From NCBI GenBank assembly GCA_900468625.1, contig UBUL01000018.1, positions 424,955 through 488,954 on the forward strand: DNA of 64,000 nucleotides, written 5' to 3'. The stretch comes from Hyphomicrobiales bacterium (lineage in GTDB: Bacteria > Pseudomonadota > Alphaproteobacteria > Rhizobiales > Rhizobiaceae). Below, in pieces: positions 46,721-57,538 of the stretch. Each line of letters starts with the position of its first letter. Within the stretch, counting starts at the first letter, position 1. Under the pieces are notes generated by a model. That model ran no database searches. It was not told where the DNA came from and worked only from the letters and a program-made list of their open reading frames with translations. The position numbers were made by a program, and so were the translations under genes.

Positions 46721-48175
46721 ATGAGAAAAGCCCCGCCCATGCTCTCGCGTCTCATGCTGCCAGCTTTGGCGGCATCTCTCGGCGCGGGAGTTTATATGGC
46801 GGCCCCATTCTCGCTGAAGGATGTAGCCTTCGCGCAGGAAGCGGACACCGCTGCACCGCCGGCGCCCGACGATCGCCCTGTGACGACGGCAGCGCCGCCT
46901 GCGCAACAGGCACCCGATCCGGCGACGGACCTTGCCCGCAAGCGTGATGAAACGCGGGCACAGCTTTCGGCGCTGTCGAAGACGATCGGCCTCTCCTCCG
47001 ACAAGACGAAGGAGCTGGAGGACAGCATCGCCTCGCTCGACAAGAGCACGGCCAGCCTGCGCCAGGCGCTGATCGACAGCGCCGCCCGCCGCAAGGAGCT
47101 GGATCGCAAGATCCAGCGGAGCGAGAAGACGCTGACGGACCTCGCGGTCAAGGAAGACAAGATCCGCGCCTCCCTGCATGAGCGCCGCGCCCTGCTGGCC
47201 GAGGTTTTGGGCGCGCTCGAGCGCATGGGGCGCAATCCGCCGCCGGCGCTCCTGGTGACGCCGGATGATGCGCTTGCCTCGGTGCGCAGCGCCATCCTGC
47301 TGGGCGCGGTCGTGCCCGGAATGCGCAAAGAGACGGACAAGCTCATCGCCGATCTCACCGATCTCAGCAAGCTGCAGGCCGACACCGCTGCCGAAAAAGC
47401 CAGCTTCATCGCCACCATGGCCAACAGTCTGGAGGAGGAGCGGCGCATGGATCTGCTGATTGCGGAGAACGACAAGCACAGCAAGGAGAATGCCGCCCAG
47501 CTCGACATGGAGCGCAAGCGCGCCGAGGAACTGGCAGGTCAGGCGACAAGCCTGGAAGGACTGGTGGCCTCGCTGGAAAGCCAGATCGGCTCGGTGCGCG
47601 ACGCCGCGGCTGCTGCCCGCGCGGAGGAGGCGCGCCGGGCGCAGATGACCGAGCAGCAGCGCGAGCAGGCGAAAGCCCTCGCCGAGAACGGCGTGCCCGA
47701 TAAAAACCGCATTACGCCCGCATATCCATTCTCAGACCTGAAGAAAAAGTTGGAGCTGCCCGTGGCGGGCGATACCCTCCGCCAGTTCGGCGACGACGAC
47801 GGAACCGGCCACGCCGCAATGGGACTGACCATCGCGACAGGCCCGGATGCGCTCGTCACGGCTCCCGCCGACGGCACGGTCGTCTATGCCGGCGCGTTTC
47901 GCAGCTACGGACAGATGATCATCCTGGACACGGGCGACGGCTATCACATGGTGCTGTCAGGAATGGACGCAATCAAGACGCGCCCCGGCAGATTCGTCTT
48001 CGCCGGCGAGCCCCTTGCCACCATGGGCCAGAAAAGAGTCGCGAGCGCGACCGCATTGGCGCTGGAAACGGATCGGCCAACGCTTTACATTGAATTCCGA
48101 AAAGATGGAAAACCAGTCGATTCTCGGCCCTGGTGGACCTCCAAAGACACTGGAAAGGCACGCAATGATACGTAG
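46721..48175 (+). CDS. envC: EnvC-like murein hydrolase activator
   Basis: A 484-residue periplasmic protein: signal sequence (about 1-38, ending VAFAQ), Pro/Ala-rich linker, two long coiled-coil stretches (about 70-145 and 200-310), then a LytM/peptidase M23 domain (about 345-470; ADGTVVYAGAFRSYGQMIILDTGDGYHMVLSGM). The zinc His of active LytM enzymes appears replaced (GHAAMGLTI), as in EnvC, which activates amidases rather than cleaving. Probable role: daughter-cell separation. Its end overlaps ctpA by 11 bases. Confidence 0.9.
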   Translation: MRKAPPMLSRLMLPALAASLGAGVYMAAPFSLKDVAFAQEADTAAPPAPDDRPVTTAAPPAQQAPDPATDLARKRDETRAQLSALSKTIGLSSDKTKELEDSIASLDKSTASLRQALIDSAARRKELDRKIQRSEKTLTDLAVKEDKIRASLHERRALLAEVLGALERMGRNPPPALLVTPDDALASVRSAILLGAVVPGMRKETDKLIADLTDLSKLQADTAAEKASFIATMANSLEEERRMDLLIAENDKHSKENAAQLDMERKRAEELAGQATSLEGLVASLESQIGSVRDAAAAARAEEARRAQMTEQQREQAKALAENGVPDKNRITPAYPFSDLKKKLELPVAGDTLRQFGDDDGTGHAAMGLTIATGPDALVTAPADGTVVYAGAFRSYGQMIILDTGDGYHMVLSGMDAIKTRPGRFVFAGEPLATMGQKRVASATALALETDRPTLYIEFRKDGKPVDSRPWWTSKDTGKARNDT

Positions 48176-49493
48176 GGCTTCTCTTGTTCTCGTCGGCGCA
48201 TTGATGGGTGCGACCGCGATGGGCGTTATCTACTCGGCGGTAGCGCCGGCGGAAGCCGCTGGTACTTCCACCTACAAGGAGTTGTCGATTTTCGGCGATG
48301 TCTTTGAGCGCGTCCGCGCGCAGTATGTGACGCCGCCGCAGGAAGACAAGCTCATCGAAGCCGCCATCAATGGCATGCTTTCCTCGCTGGACCCGCATTC
48401 AAGCTACATGAACGCCAAAGATGCCGAAGACATGCGCACCCAGACAAAGGGTGAATTCGGCGGTCTCGGCATCGAAGTGACGATGGACAACGACCTCGTC
48501 AAGGTCATCACCCCGATCGACGACACCCCCGCCGCCAAGGCCGGCGTGCTGGCGGGCGACTATATCACCGCCATCGACGGCCAATCCGTTCGCGGCCTTA
48601 AGCTGGAAGACGCCGTCGAGAAGATGCGCGGCCCGGTCAAGACGCCGATCAAGCTCACCTTGCTGCGCAAGGGCGCCGACAAGCCGATCGAGCTCACCAT
48701 CATCCGCGATGTCATCGCGGTCGCGGCCGTCAAGTCGCGCGAGGAAGGCGGCGATGTCGGCTATATCCGCATCATCTCCTTCACGGAAAAGACGACGCCG
48801 GACCTCGAGGCCGCGATCGCCAAGATCAAGAAGGATATTCCGGCCGACAAGCTGAAAGGCTATGTTCTCGACCTGCGCCTCAACCCGGGCGGTCTGCTCG
48901 ATCAGGCGATCAATGTCGCCGACGACGTGCTGGAGCGTGGCGAGATCGTTTCGACCCGCGGCCGCAACCCCGACGAAACCCGCCGCTTCAACGCCACCCC
49001 AGGCGATCTGACCGATGGCAAGCCGATCATCGTGCTCACCAACGGCGGCTCGGCTTCGGCTTCGGAAATCGTCGCCGGCGCCCTGCAGGATCTGCGTCGC
49101 GCCACCGTGCTCGGCACCCAGTCCTTCGGCAAGGGCTCCGTCCAGACGATCATTCCGCTCGGCGACGGCAACGGCGCGCTTCGCCTGACGACGGCACTCT
49201 ACTACACGCCGTCGGGCCGCTCGATCCAGGGCACCGGCATCACGCCTGACATCAAGGTCGACCAACCGCTGCCGGACGATCTGAAGGGCAAGCTGACGTC
49301 GGAGGGTGAATCGAGCCTGCCGGGGCACATCAAGGGCCAGAGCGAAACCGACAAGGGCTCCGGCTCCTCGGCTTACGTGCCGCCGGATCCGAAGGACGAT
49401 ATCCAGCTCAACTATGCGCTCGACCTGCTGCGCGGCGCAAAGACGGATCCGTCCTTCCCGCCGAACCCCGAAAAGGCAGTTTCTTCCAAGTAA
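48165..49493 (+). CDS. ctpA: Carboxy-terminal processing protease CtpA (S41)
   Basis: A 442-residue periplasmic serine protease: signal anchor (8-32), PDZ domain at about 98-170 (GEFGGLGIEVTMDN, AGDYITAIDGQSVRGL), S41 core with LDLRLNPGGLLDQAI, catalytic Ser in NGGSASASEIVAGAL (296-298) and Lys323 in TQSFGKGSVQ; Pro/Ser-rich tail. It likely trims or degrades periplasmic proteins, including cell-wall hydrolase factors. The ATG at 48165 follows AAAGG by six bases; a longer frame runs through envC. Confidence 0.96.
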   Translation: MIRRASLVLVGALMGATAMGVIYSAVAPAEAAGTSTYKELSIFGDVFERVRAQYVTPPQEDKLIEAAINGMLSSLDPHSSYMNAKDAEDMRTQTKGEFGGLGIEVTMDNDLVKVITPIDDTPAAKAGVLAGDYITAIDGQSVRGLKLEDAVEKMRGPVKTPIKLTLLRKGADKPIELTIIRDVIAVAAVKSREEGGDVGYIRIISFTEKTTPDLEAAIAKIKKDIPADKLKGYVLDLRLNPGGLLDQAINVADDVLERGEIVSTRGRNPDETRRFNATPGDLTDGKPIIVLTNGGSASASEIVAGALQDLRRATVLGTQSFGKGSVQTIIPLGDGNGALRLTTALYYTPSGRSIQGTGITPDIKVDQPLPDDLKGKLTSEGESSLPGHIKGQSETDKGSGSSAYVPPDPKDDIQLNYALDLLRGAKTDPSFPPNPEKAVSSK

Positions 49494-49497
49494 TGAG

Positions 49498-49567
49498 ATG
49501 GCGCCGGGCTGGAAACAGACCCGGCGCCATCATAAGGAGGAGCGGAACAGCGCGCATCGTTCCGCTC
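49498..49567 (+). terminator. Two consecutive hairpins after ctpA
   Basis: ATGGCGCCGGG/CCCGGCGCCAT (49498-49508 with 49520-49530) and GAGCGGAAC/GTTCCGCTC-type stem (49540-49548 with 49559-49567). Neither has a T-run, so termination may be partial or Rho-assisted. Confidence 0.5.
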
Positions 49568-49627
49568 GCTTCAGCCGAATGAATTCGGCCTCGTTCAAAA
49601 ACAGTTTTGTTGATGCTTTGGCAGTTG

Positions 49628-49741
49628 AGAGCATGATGCCGAAAAGTGTGATCAGTTTTCGGACGACATCATGCTCTACTTCTTTGATTCTAGAGCGGAT
49701 TCAGATTTTAGGTCGAATAGACCTAAAATCATCCGGCTCTA
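49628..49741. repeat. RIME-type mosaic palindromic repeat, copy C
   Basis: Nearly identical to copy A at 3927-4040: GAGCATGATGCCGAAAAGTG...CATCATGCTC, then TTTGATTCTAGAGCGGATTC and the TTTTAGG/CCTAAAATCATCCGGCTCT module. It lies between ctpA and the deacetylase gene and is not inside any gene. Confidence 0.85.
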
Positions 49742-49823
49742 GGTGCTGCGGACATTTTTCCGCTTCGCTGCGAGAGCTATGTTCGCGGCCGAAACAGTTT
49801 TCCGCTTAGGGTGGACAGGAATT

Positions 49824-51008
49824 TTGGGAACGGATTTACATGCACCTTTGGGACAGAAGCGCGGCCTTGCCCGCCCGCGGCGCGCTATCCCCTTTGGGCG
49901 TATCCTCGGCGGTTTTTGTCTGATCGCGATCGCGGGCTTTTCCCTCTATTCGGCGCTTCTGCGCGATCAGCTGCAAAAGACCCAGCCGATCGAGACGGCA
50001 AAGAAAGAAGACCCTGCGCCTCCAGCCGAAGCAAAGCCGGCGCCAAGCAGCCAGACCAGCCTGACACAGGTCGATCCGCAGTCCGGCGCCAGTACCACGC
50101 GCGTCGTCACCGGCGACGGTTCCGTCGTCACCATGTTCAGCCCCACCAACCGCGACGGCAGCGGCCCCGTGTTGATCAATGCCAGTCAGATAGGGCAGGA
50201 CCCGCGGATGGCAGCGACGCCGAACGACAGCCTGCTGGAGGATTCCCCTTTCGGCAAACTGCCGATTACGGGGCCGAGCGGCCTGAGGCCGATGGACCAA
50301 TATGCCAGACCATGGTCCGGCGCCCGCGGCACACGCGTCGCCATCGTCGTCAGCGGCCTCGGCCTCAGCCAGACCGGCACACAGCGCGCCATCGAGAAAC
50401 TGCCGGAGGAGATCACGCTCGCCTTTGCCGTCAGCGGCAATAGCCTGCAGCGCTGGATGCAGGAGGCAAGGCGCGGTGGCCATGAAATCCTCATCCAGGT
50501 GCCGCTCGAGCCGTTCGACTATCCCAGCAACAATCCAGGCCCGGATACGCTGCTGACTTCGCTGTCATCGGCAAAGAACATCGAGAACCTGCACAAGGCG
50601 ATGGGCAAGATCACCAATTACACCGGCGTGATGAATTATCTCGGCGGTCGGTTCCTTGCCAATCCCGGCGCCATGGAACCGGTGCTGCGCGACATCGGCA
50701 AGCGAGGCCTGCTGTTCCTGGACGACGGCTCTTCGGCGCAATCCAAGTCCGGAACTCTGGCCAAGGCGCTGGAAGTGCCGCATGCCTTCGCCGACGTACA
50801 GCTTGACGGCGAGCTGCAGCAGGATGCGATCCTCAGAAAGCTCGATGAGCTGGAGCGCATTGCCCGCCGCAACGGTTCGGCGATCGGCGTTGCCTCCGCT
50901 TTCGACGAGAGCGTCGATGCCATCAGCAAATGGAGCGAGGAAGCCGCCATGCGCGGCATCGAAATCGTCGCCGTCTCGGCGCTTGCCGACGACCCGAAAC
51001 GTCCCTGA
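49824..51008 (+). CDS. Divergent polysaccharide deacetylase (YibQ-like)
   Basis: A 394-residue protein: short cytoplasmic start (GTDLHAPLGQKRG), one membrane anchor (ILGGFCLIAIAGFSLYSALL), Pro/Thr-rich linker, then the divergent deacetylase domain from about residue 165 (TRVAIVVSGLGLSQTGTQRAIEKLPEEITLAF, LIQVPLEPFDYPSNNPGPDTLL, MNYLGGRFL, GLLFLDDGS, GVASAFDESVDAI). Such proteins sit beside envC and ctpA in many genomes, suggesting a cell-wall role. No ATG fits; the TTG at 49824 has AGGA just upstream and matches the family start. Confidence 0.9.
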   Translation: MGTDLHAPLGQKRGLARPRRAIPFGRILGGFCLIAIAGFSLYSALLRDQLQKTQPIETAKKEDPAPPAEAKPAPSSQTSLTQVDPQSGASTTRVVTGDGSVVTMFSPTNRDGSGPVLINASQIGQDPRMAATPNDSLLEDSPFGKLPITGPSGLRPMDQYARPWSGARGTRVAIVVSGLGLSQTGTQRAIEKLPEEITLAFAVSGNSLQRWMQEARRGGHEILIQVPLEPFDYPSNNPGPDTLLTSLSSAKNIENLHKAMGKITNYTGVMNYLGGRFLANPGAMEPVLRDIGKRGLLFLDDGSSAQSKSGTLAKALEVPHAFADVQLDGELQQDAILRKLDELERIARRNGSAIGVASAFDESVDAISKWSEEAAMRGIEIVAVSALADDPKRP

Positions 51009-51046
51009 TTCCTGGCCTGCCCTGGGCCTGATCCCTGGAGAGAGAA

Positions 51047-51577
51047 ATGAATGCGCCCCTGAGAGCCGAAGACCTGCCCTACCGTCCCTGTGTCGGCATC
51101 ATGATTTTGAACAGGGAGGGCCTGGTGTGGGCCGGCCGCCGCATTCCGGATGGCAATTCCGAATATGATGGCTCGCCGCAGCTCTGGCAGATGCCCCAGG
51201 GCGGCATAGACGAGAGCGAGGATCCGCTGAAAGCCGCCTATCGCGAGCTTTATGAAGAAACGGGCATGAAAACCGTGACGCTGCTGGCGGAAGCGAAGGA
51301 TTGGATCAACTACGATCTGCCGCCGCAGCTGATCGGCATCGGCTTGAGAGGGAAATATCGCGGCCAGACCCAGCGCTGGTTCGCCTTCCGCTTTGACGGC
51401 GACGAGAGCGAGATCGCCATCAATCCGCCGCCTGGAGGCCACGAGCCGGAATTCGACGCATGGGAATGGAAGCCCATGGCGGCGCTTCCTGGCTTGATCG
51501 TTCCGTTCAAACGCTCGGTCTACGATCAGGTCGTTTCAGAATTCAGCCACCTGGCCGGCCTGATGGCCGAAGACTGA
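51047..51577 (+). CDS. rppH: RNA pyrophosphohydrolase
   Basis: A 176-residue Nudix hydrolase that removes pyrophosphate from 5'-triphosphate mRNA, starting decay; rhizobial members also cleave dinucleoside polyphosphates. [22 protein letters not shown] opening, [29 protein letters not shown] with the full Nudix box (GX5EX7REUXEEXGU), then [23 protein letters not shown] lies just before the ATG. Confidence 0.96.
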   Translation: MNAPLRAEDLPYRPCVGIMILNREGLVWAGRRIPDGNSEYDGSPQLWQMPQGGIDESEDPLKAAYRELYEETGMKTVTLLAEAKDWINYDLPPQLIGIGLRGKYRGQTQRWFAFRFDGDESEIAINPPPGGHEPEFDAWEWKPMAALPGLIVPFKRSVYDQVVSEFSHLAGLMAED

Positions 51578-51587
51578 ACGAAGAAAA

Positions 51588-51606
51588 CCGGCCGCTTTGC
51601 GGCCGG
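51588..51606. terminator. Hairpin between convergent rppH and bfr
   Basis: CCGGCCGC-TTT-GCGGCCGG, with AAAA on its left side, which reads as a T-run for minus-strand bfr. It probably works best as the bfr terminator and partly for rppH. Confidence 0.75.
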
Positions 51607-51620
51607 CCGTAAGCCACTGG

Positions 51621-52106
51621 TTATTCTGCGGAATCGGCGGAATCAGCATTGAGCTGGCCGTACTTGGCCTCGCCGATCTTTCCAAGCAGGTCGAGCTGGG
51701 TTTCGAGGAAGTCGATATGGCCTTCCTCGTCCGCCAGCAGCTCCTCGAACAGCTTCATGGAAACATAGTCGCCGGCGTCGTGGCAGATGTCGCGCGACTT
51801 CTTGTAGGCCGTGCGGGCGTCGTATTCGCCGGCAAGATCGGCTTCCAGCACTTCCTTGACGTTCTGACCGATGCGCAGGGGTGCGAGCGTCTGCAGATTC
51901 GGGTGTCCTTCAAGGAAGATGATACGGGCTACGAGGCGATCGGCATGCTGCATCTCTTCAATGGATTCCGCACGCTCCTTCTTGGCAAGCTTGGTGTAGC
52001 CCCAGTCTTCGAGGAGACGATAGTGAACCCAATATTGATTGACTGCGCCAAGCTCGAGAAACAGCGCTTCGTTAAGCCGCTCGATGACTTTTTTGTCGCC
52101 TTTCAA
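51621..52106 (-). CDS. bfr: Bacterioferritin
   Basis: Heme-containing 24-mer iron store. Using the TTG at 52106 (AGGAG eight bases upstream) gives 161 residues, [26 protein letters not shown], and all ferroxidase ligands fall at canonical numbers: Glu18, Glu51, His54, Glu94, Glu127, His130, with heme Met52. An ATG eight codons earlier would put this numbering out and was rejected. The gene begins inside the bfd gene (35-base overlap), so the two are co-translated. Confidence 0.97.
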   Translation of the reverse strand: MKGDKKVIERLNEALFLELGAVNQYWVHYRLLEDWGYTKLAKKERAESIEEMQHADRLVARIIFLEGHPNLQTLAPLRIGQNVKEVLEADLAGEYDARTAYKKSRDICHDAGDYVSMKLFEELLADEEGHIDFLETQLDLLGKIGEAKYGQLNADSADSAE

Positions 52107-52383
52107 TGTCCGCTCTCCTGTTGTCTTCATGGAATTTTTTCAGGCGGGACATGAAATCAAATATTTCAGTTTCCGTCGAGTGACGACGGGCATGATAGTC
52201 CTCGGTTGTCTTGATAATTAGATCAACCACGTTCGGGAAACAGCCGCAGCAGCGCCCGCGCTTCGACATGGCGTGATAAACCTTGGCGGGAACGATGAGC
52301 TGCCAGCAGTCCTGATCGAGGAGCTCGGTGATGACCTCCCGGATTTCCTTGTCGGTGATGTAATTACAGCTACAAACCAGCAT
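52072..52383 (-). CDS. bfd: Bacterioferritin-associated ferredoxin
   Basis: A 103-residue [2Fe-2S] protein that reduces bacterioferritin to release iron. [14 protein letters not shown] gives Cys4 and Cys6; GRCCGCFP (Cys45-48) gives the remaining ligands. The domain ends near residue 60; a basic, probably helical tail ([24 protein letters not shown]) is longer than in most Bfd proteins and is encoded by DNA overlapping the bfr start region. bfd precedes bfr, with a TTGACA promoter candidate upstream. Confidence 0.95.
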   Translation of the reverse strand: MLVCSCNYITDKEIREVITELLDQDCWQLIVPAKVYHAMSKRGRCCGCFPNVVDLIIKTTEDYHARRHSTETEIFDFMSRLKKFHEDNRRADIERRQKSHRAA

Positions 52384-52422
52384 TCTTCGCTCAGCCCGTC
52401 AAACATGACATCTGCTGTCCTG

Positions 52423-52452
52423 TTATCTGCTAAAGAAGACGCCCTTTGTCAA
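52423..52452 (-). promoter_or_regulatory. Candidate promoter of bfd-bfr
   Basis: On the minus strand TTGACA (52452-52447), 18 bases, AGATAA (52428-52423), about 40 bases before bfd. No clear Irr or RirA box was recognised around it, though iron regulation of bfd is usual. Confidence 0.45.
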
Positions 52453-52520
52453 GAAAGAAACGATTCGAATCTCGTCAGCCGGCCGAGCTCCGAAGCTTTT
52501 GCCGGCACGACCTCAGTAAT

Positions 52521-55500
52521 CTAATGGAAATTGCGGCCCCGCGGCATGACTTTCGCCGTTTCGGCGCCATGGCTGCGGCCTTCCGCCGGTGCCTCCGCGC
52601 CGGAAGACGGCGCCAGAAAGACGGACTTCCGCTTCTGCCTGTGATCCATGGTCGGCCGCAGCGTCTCATCGGCCCGGTCGGTGATACCGAAACGCCTTGC
52701 TTCCCGCTGCAGGATACCGAGCGCCGGGGTCATGTCCTCGATATGGTCGACCACCACATGGATGACACCGCTTTCGCTCTGCAGCCGGCCGCGGATCTTC
52801 ACCAGCCGCGCACCCATGACAATGGCGCGGTATTTCTCGAATTTTTTCCGCCAGACGATCGCATTGGCCACGCCGGTTTCGTCCTCCAGTGTCATGAAGA
52901 TCACCCCCTTGGCCGAACCTGGACGCTGGCGCACCAGCACCAGGCCTGCGATTGTCACCATCCGGCCGCTGGCGATCCCGGGCAGATCCCGGCTCCGCAC
53001 GATGCCCATGCGGGCAAAATCGGCACGCAGGAAAGAAACCGGATGTGCCTTCAGCGATAGCGACAGATAGCGGTAATCCTCGATGACCTGTTCACCAGGC
53101 AGCATTTCCGGCAGCAAAACCGCCGGCTCGACCTGCAGCTCCGTATGATCGTTGCCGAGGTCGAAGAGAGGGAGCTTTTCGGCAGCACTGCCGGCATCGA
53201 GCGCCCGCACCGCCCATAATGCTTCCCGCCGGCTGAGGCCGATGGAGCCGAACGCGTCCGCATCCGCCAGGCGCTCTATCTGCGCCTTGGCAAGCCCGGA
53301 GCGCAGCCAGAGGTCACGCACGGATCTGTAGCCATCGCCGCGGCGCTCGACAAGCTGCTTCATCTCCTCCTCGGACAGACCTTTGACCTGCCGGAAGCCG
53401 AGGCGGACGGCGCATTGCGTCCTGATGATCCCGCGCATCGACGCGTGGCGCGGCTCGACCGCGTTCCGATCGAAACACGTCTTCTCCAGCAGGCAATCCC
53501 AGCTCGAACGGTTGACATCCACCGGCCGCACCGCGACGCCATGTTCGCGCGCATCGCGCACAAGCTGCGCCGGCGCATAGAAGCCCATGGGCTGCGAATT
53601 GAGGATCGCCGCGCAGAAAACATCGGGATAATAGGCTTTGAGCCAGGAAGAGGCATAGACGAGCAGGGCAAAGGACGCCGCATGGCTTTCAGGGAAACCA
53701 TATTCGCCGAAGCCCTTGATCTGCTCGAAGCAATTCTTGGCAAATTCACGGTCATAGTTACGAGCGACCATGCCATCGATCATCTTCTTCTCGAAAGTAT
53801 GGATGGTTCCGGTTCGCTTGAAGGTTGCCATCGCCCGGCGCAGCTTGTCCGCTTCCGCGGGCGTAAACCCTGCTGCCGTAATGGCGATTTGCATGGCCTG
53901 CTCCTGAAACAGGGGAACGCCCAGCGTTCGCTTCAGGACCTCCTTCAGCTCGTCGCTCGGATAGTCGAGCTCCTTTCCTGCCCGCTCGGCCTCCCGCCGC
54001 TTGAGATAGGGATGCACCATATTGCCCTGGATCGGGCCGGGCCGGACGATCGCCACCTCGATGACCAGATCATAGAATTTGCGGGGCCGAAGACGCGGCA
54101 GCATGCTCATCTGCGCCCGGCTTTCGATCTGGAAGACGCCGATCGTGTCGGCGCGGCAGATCATATCATAGACCGGTATGCCATCGGGGTAGTTGGCGTA
54201 ACCAAGATCGGAAAGCTGCTTCTTCACGTCGTAATGCAGCAGCAGCAGATCGAAAGCCTTGGCAAGACAGGTCAGCATGCCGAGTGCGAGCACGTCGATC
54301 TTCAATATGTTGAGATTGTCGAGATCGTCCTTGTTCCACTCGATCATGTAGCGATCGTCCATCGCCGTGTGCATGATCGGCACGACCTCGTCCAGCCGAT
54401 CCCGGGTGATGACGAAACCGCCGACATGCTGGGTCAGATGCCGCGGAAATCCCATCAGCGTCGAGGCATGGGAAAGAACGTTCCGCGTCGTCCTGTCCTT
54501 GAGATCGAGGCCGGCAATCTTCGCCTCACGCTCGGACAATTCCTCCGTCGACCAGCCCCAGACGCCGCTCGCAAGGGCGGACTGCACATCCTCCGACAGA
54601 CCGAAGGCCTTGGCCACTTCGCGCCCGGCCGAGCGCGCCCGATAGCTGGTGACCGCCGCCGTCAGCCCGGCATGCTCCTTGTCGTAATGCCTGTAGATGA
54701 ACTGGATGACCTCTTCGCGCTTCTCATGCTCGAAATCGACATCGATGTCAGGCGGCTCCTCGCGTTCCGTCGAGATGAAACGCTCGAACAGAAGCGTCGT
54801 GATTTCTGGATTGACTTCCGTAATCCTGAGACAATAGCAGACCAGGGAATTGGCGGCCGACCCGCGTCCCTGGCACAGGATATTTTCGCTGCGGGCAAAC
54901 TCCATGATCCGATGCACCGTCAGGAAGTAGGGCTCATATTGCCGCTCGCGGATGAGCACGAGCTCATGCTTGATCTGCATTGAGACCTTTTCGGGAATCT
55001 TTTCGGGATAGCGCCATCTCGCCCCCTCCCATGTCAGCCGCTCCAGCGTTTCCGAAACGGTCTCGCCCTCGGTGCTTTCGTCGGGGTAATTATGCTTCAG
55101 CTCATCCAGTGAAAAAGAAAGCCGGCTAAAAAACTTCTGCGTATTGGCAACGGCCTTCGGATACTCTTTGAACAGGCGGGCCATCTCGGCGGCACCCTTC
55201 AGATAGCGTTCGGCATTGGCTGCCAGCCTGAAGCCGGCTTCCGCGATCGGCACATGCTCGCGGATCGAAACGACGATATCGGCGAGCGGCTTGCGTTCGG
55301 TCGCGTGATAGAGCGGCTGGTTGCTGGCGATCAGCCGCACGCCATTGCGCTGTGCGATGATGGAAAGCGTGGCAAAGACCAGCCGATCCCGCCCGTCATA
55401 GGCCGGTGACAGGAGCATATGGAGTTTCCGGCCGAAGCGCATCCATAGTTTCGCCAGGCATTGCTCCAGCTTTGCCTGCTGCTCCGGCGCCTCGACGCTT

Positions 55501-55913
55501 TCGGCATCGGGAACGAGCGCCAGCATCATCTCGTCCCCCCATTCCATGAGGTCGCTTTCGTTAAGAATGCAGACACCCTTTTCGCCACGCAGATTGCCGG
55601 CGCTCAACAGCCGGCAGAGATGCGCCCAGCCCTTGCGGTTCTGCGGATAGGCAAGAATATCGGGCGTATCGTCCGAAAAGACCAGGCGAGCGCCGGGCTG
55701 GAAGCGATAGCCATGCTGCTTGGCAATGACATGTGCCTTCACGACGCCGGCAACGCTATTACGATCGGCGATACCGAGGCCGGCAAGGCCGGCAATCTTC
55801 GCAGCCAGTACCATCTCCTCCGGATGCGACGCGCCTTCGAGAAAAGAGAAGTTCGTCTTTGCTCCGATCTCGAAGAAAGGCACGGGTTCGTGAAAGCTCG
55901 GGTGCGCGTTCAT
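52521..55913 (-). CDS. dnaE2: Error-prone DNA polymerase DnaE2 (ImuC)
   Basis: A 1130-residue C-family polymerase alpha subunit for SOS mutagenesis. PHP domain at the N-terminus ([26 protein letters not shown]), palm residues in [83 protein letters not shown], and an OB fold near the end ([14 protein letters not shown]). The clamp-binding tail of DnaE1 is absent, as in other DnaE2. The ATG at 55913 overlaps the imuB stop (ATGA). Last gene of imuA-imuB-dnaE2. Confidence 0.98.
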   Translation of the reverse strand: MNAHPSFHEPVPFFEIGAKTNFSFLEGASHPEEMVLAAKIAGLAGLGIADRNSVAGVVKAHVIAKQHGYRFQPGARLVFSDDTPDILAYPQNRKGWAHLCRLLSAGNLRGEKGVCILNESDLMEWGDEMMLALVPDAESVEAPEQQAKLEQCLAKLWMRFGRKLHMLLSPAYDGRDRLVFATLSIIAQRNGVRLIASNQPLYHATERKPLADIVVSIREHVPIAEAGFRLAANAERYLKGAAEMARLFKEYPKAVANTQKFFSRLSFSLDELKHNYPDESTEGETVSETLERLTWEGARWRYPEKIPEKVSMQIKHELVLIRERQYEPYFLTVHRIMEFARSENILCQGRGSAANSLVCYCLRITEVNPEITTLLFERFISTEREEPPDIDVDFEHEKREEVIQFIYRHYDKEHAGLTAAVTSYRARSAGREVAKAFGLSEDVQSALASGVWGWSTEELSEREAKIAGLDLKDRTTRNVLSHASTLMGFPRHLTQHVGGFVITRDRLDEVVPIMHTAMDDRYMIEWNKDDLDNLNILKIDVLALGMLTCLAKAFDLLLLHYDVKKQLSDLGYANYPDGIPVYDMICRADTIGVFQIESRAQMSMLPRLRPRKFYDLVIEVAIVRPGPIQGNMVHPYLKRREAERAGKELDYPSDELKEVLKRTLGVPLFQEQAMQIAITAAGFTPAEADKLRRAMATFKRTGTIHTFEKKMIDGMVARNYDREFAKNCFEQIKGFGEYGFPESHAASFALLVYASSWLKAYYPDVFCAAILNSQPMGFYAPAQLVRDAREHGVAVRPVDVNRSSWDCLLEKTCFDRNAVEPRHASMRGIIRTQCAVRLGFRQVKGLSEEEMKQLVERRGDGYRSVRDLWLRSGLAKAQIERLADADAFGSIGLSRREALWAVRALDAGSAAEKLPLFDLGNDHTELQVEPAVLLPEMLPGEQVIEDYRYLSLSLKAHPVSFLRADFARMGIVRSRDLPGIASGRMVTIAGLVLVRQRPGSAKGVIFMTLEDETGVANAIVWRKKFEKYRAIVMGARLVKIRGRLQSESGVIHVVVDHIEDMTPALGILQREARRFGITDRADETLRPTMDHRQKRKSVFLAPSSGAEAPAEGRSHGAETAKVMPRGRNFH

Positions 55914-57538
55914 GCGAAGACCCCGTGCATGTACCAATCCGGCGTCGTACCGCTTCGGCCATAGAGCCCCTTGCGGAACAGCCAGAAACGATGCCCCTCC
56001 TCATCCTCGACCTGGAAGTAATCGCGGGCAGGCTCTTCTTTTTCCTCGAGCCACCATTCCGCCGAAAGCCGCTCCGGGCCTTCCGCCCGGCTGACCCGAT
56101 GCATGACACGTCGCCAGCGGAACTGCCGGGGAGGGCCATCGGGCACTTCGGCGGCAATGGTTTCGATCGGCTCCGGCATGCGAAACAGCCGCAGCGGCCG
56201 CTCGCCGCGGAAGAAGCCATGCCCGGCATCCTCCTTACCTGTGCGCCGCATCGAAGCGAGGAGAGTCATGGCCGGCAGCGGCCGTACGGCCCGCTCGGGG
56301 ATATGGCTCTGCCGCAATTCGAAGCCCTGCAGGCAATCCGGTCCGAGCCGTGCGGCCACCCGATCGACAAAGGCTGAAAGCGAACTATCCTGGCGGCCTT
56401 CTCCGACGAAATCGCCCTGCATCGCATCGAAAGGTGCATGCTGAAGTACATTGAGACGGACGATCTCGAAGCCGTAGCCGACATCGAGATCGTCATGAAT
56501 GGCGCCGAAGCGCTCCGTGAACAGGCTGGCGATCCGGCTTGGTTCCCGCAGCGGCTGCGATGCGCCGGCGGCAATGCGGAAGACCGCTCCATCCACACGG
56601 AAAAGCAGAAGTTCGAAGGAACGGCCGCCGACACCTCGCGCTTCCAACGCCGGCTTCAGCGTTTCGGCAAGCCGGCCGGCCAGCTGCAGGATATCGGCTT
56701 CCGCCTGCACCGGTTCGGCCAGCCGCCGCTCGGCCGACAATTGCGCGACCGGCCGGCGCGGCGAAATCGGTTCCTCGGCAAGGCCGACGGCCTGGTCGAG
56801 CCGCAGCAGCAGCTGCGCACCGAAACGGCGGGCAAGCGGGGCGCGTGGTGCAGCCAGAAGGTCTCCCACCTGCTTCAGGCCCATCTTCTGCAAGGCTGCG
56901 ACGGTCTCCTCGCCGAGTCGCAGAGACGCCACCGGCAGCGGCGCCAGTGCTTCTTCCATGGCTTCCGGAGGAACGATGCGGCTATCGTCGAAGCGGGCCA
57001 CGGCCCAGGAGAGGCCCGGCGCTGAAGAAATGGCACCGCGCACATCGAAGCCCAGCCGGGAAATCCGGATCAGGATATCCTCCAGCAGCGCCTCTTCGCC
57101 GCCAAAGAGATGGGCGCAGCCGGTAATATCGAGAAACAGTCCATCCTTGCCGTCGATCGCCACCAGCGGCGTATAGCGGTCGCACCAGTCGGCGATTGCT
57201 TCCAGAAGCTTGCGATCCGCCGCTGGATCTTCTTCGATTACATCGAGATCGGGACAGATCGCCTTCGCCTCGGCCACGCCCTGGCCCGCCTTCAAGCCGA
57301 TCGTCTCCGCCCGCTCGTTGAGTGCGGTCAGCCGCATGGCGTTGTTGAGCTTGCCGGCACAGGCGAGCGGCGGCGCCTCAAGCCGGCCTGTCGAACGCCA
57401 GGACAGACCCCACCGCTTGCGCGCGATCCGGTCGGTCGGCAGATGCGGAAAGGTCAGCGCCAGAATGCGCTGCGTGTTCGCCGGGAAAGGCAGGGCATTG
57501 AATGTCGAGGATAGGGGCAAAGCGGCGGTCATGGGCAT
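55910..57538 (-). CDS. imuB: ImuB, inactive Y-family polymerase-like mutasome protein
   Basis: A 542-residue Y-family-like protein that links ImuA, DnaE2 and the beta clamp. [22 protein letters not shown] opens the polymerase-like part; the catalytic acidic residues of active Y polymerases are not seen here, as is known for Imu[57 protein letters not shown] is the conserved centre, followed by a helix-hairpin-helix-like region and a C-terminal part rich in charged residues. The first 53 codons overlap imuA in another frame. Start: ATG at 57538 (GGAG four bases ahead) or 57532. Confidence 0.94.
   Translation of the reverse strand: MPMTAALPLSSTFNALPFPANTQRILALTFPHLPTDRIARKRWGLSWRSTGRLEAPPLACAGKLNNAMRLTALNERAETIGLKAGQGVAEAKAICPDLDVIEEDPAADRKLLEAIADWCDRYTPLVAIDGKDGLFLDITGCAHLFGGEEALLEDILIRISRLGFDVRGAISSAPGLSWAVARFDDSRIVPPEAMEEALAPLPVASLRLGEETVAALQKMGLKQVGDLLAAPRAPLARRFGAQLLLRLDQAVGLAEEPISPRRPVAQLSAERRLAEPVQAEADILQLAGRLAETLKPALEARGVGGRSFELLLFRVDGAVFRIAAGASQPLREPSRIASLFTERFGAIHDDLDVGYGFEIVRLNVLQHAPFDAMQGDFVGEGRQDSSLSAFVDRVAARLGPDCLQGFELRQSHIPERAVRPLPAMTLLASMRRTGKEDAGHGFFRGERPLRLFRMPEPIETIAAEVPDGPPRQFRWRRVMHRVSRAEGPERLSAEWWLEEKEEPARDYFQVEDEEGHRFWLFRKGLYGRSGTTPDWYMHGVFA

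Noticed and set aside
53415..54983. 522-codon plus-strand frame opposite dnaE2
   Set aside because: Antisense of a conserved polymerase gene; no domain and no start signal.
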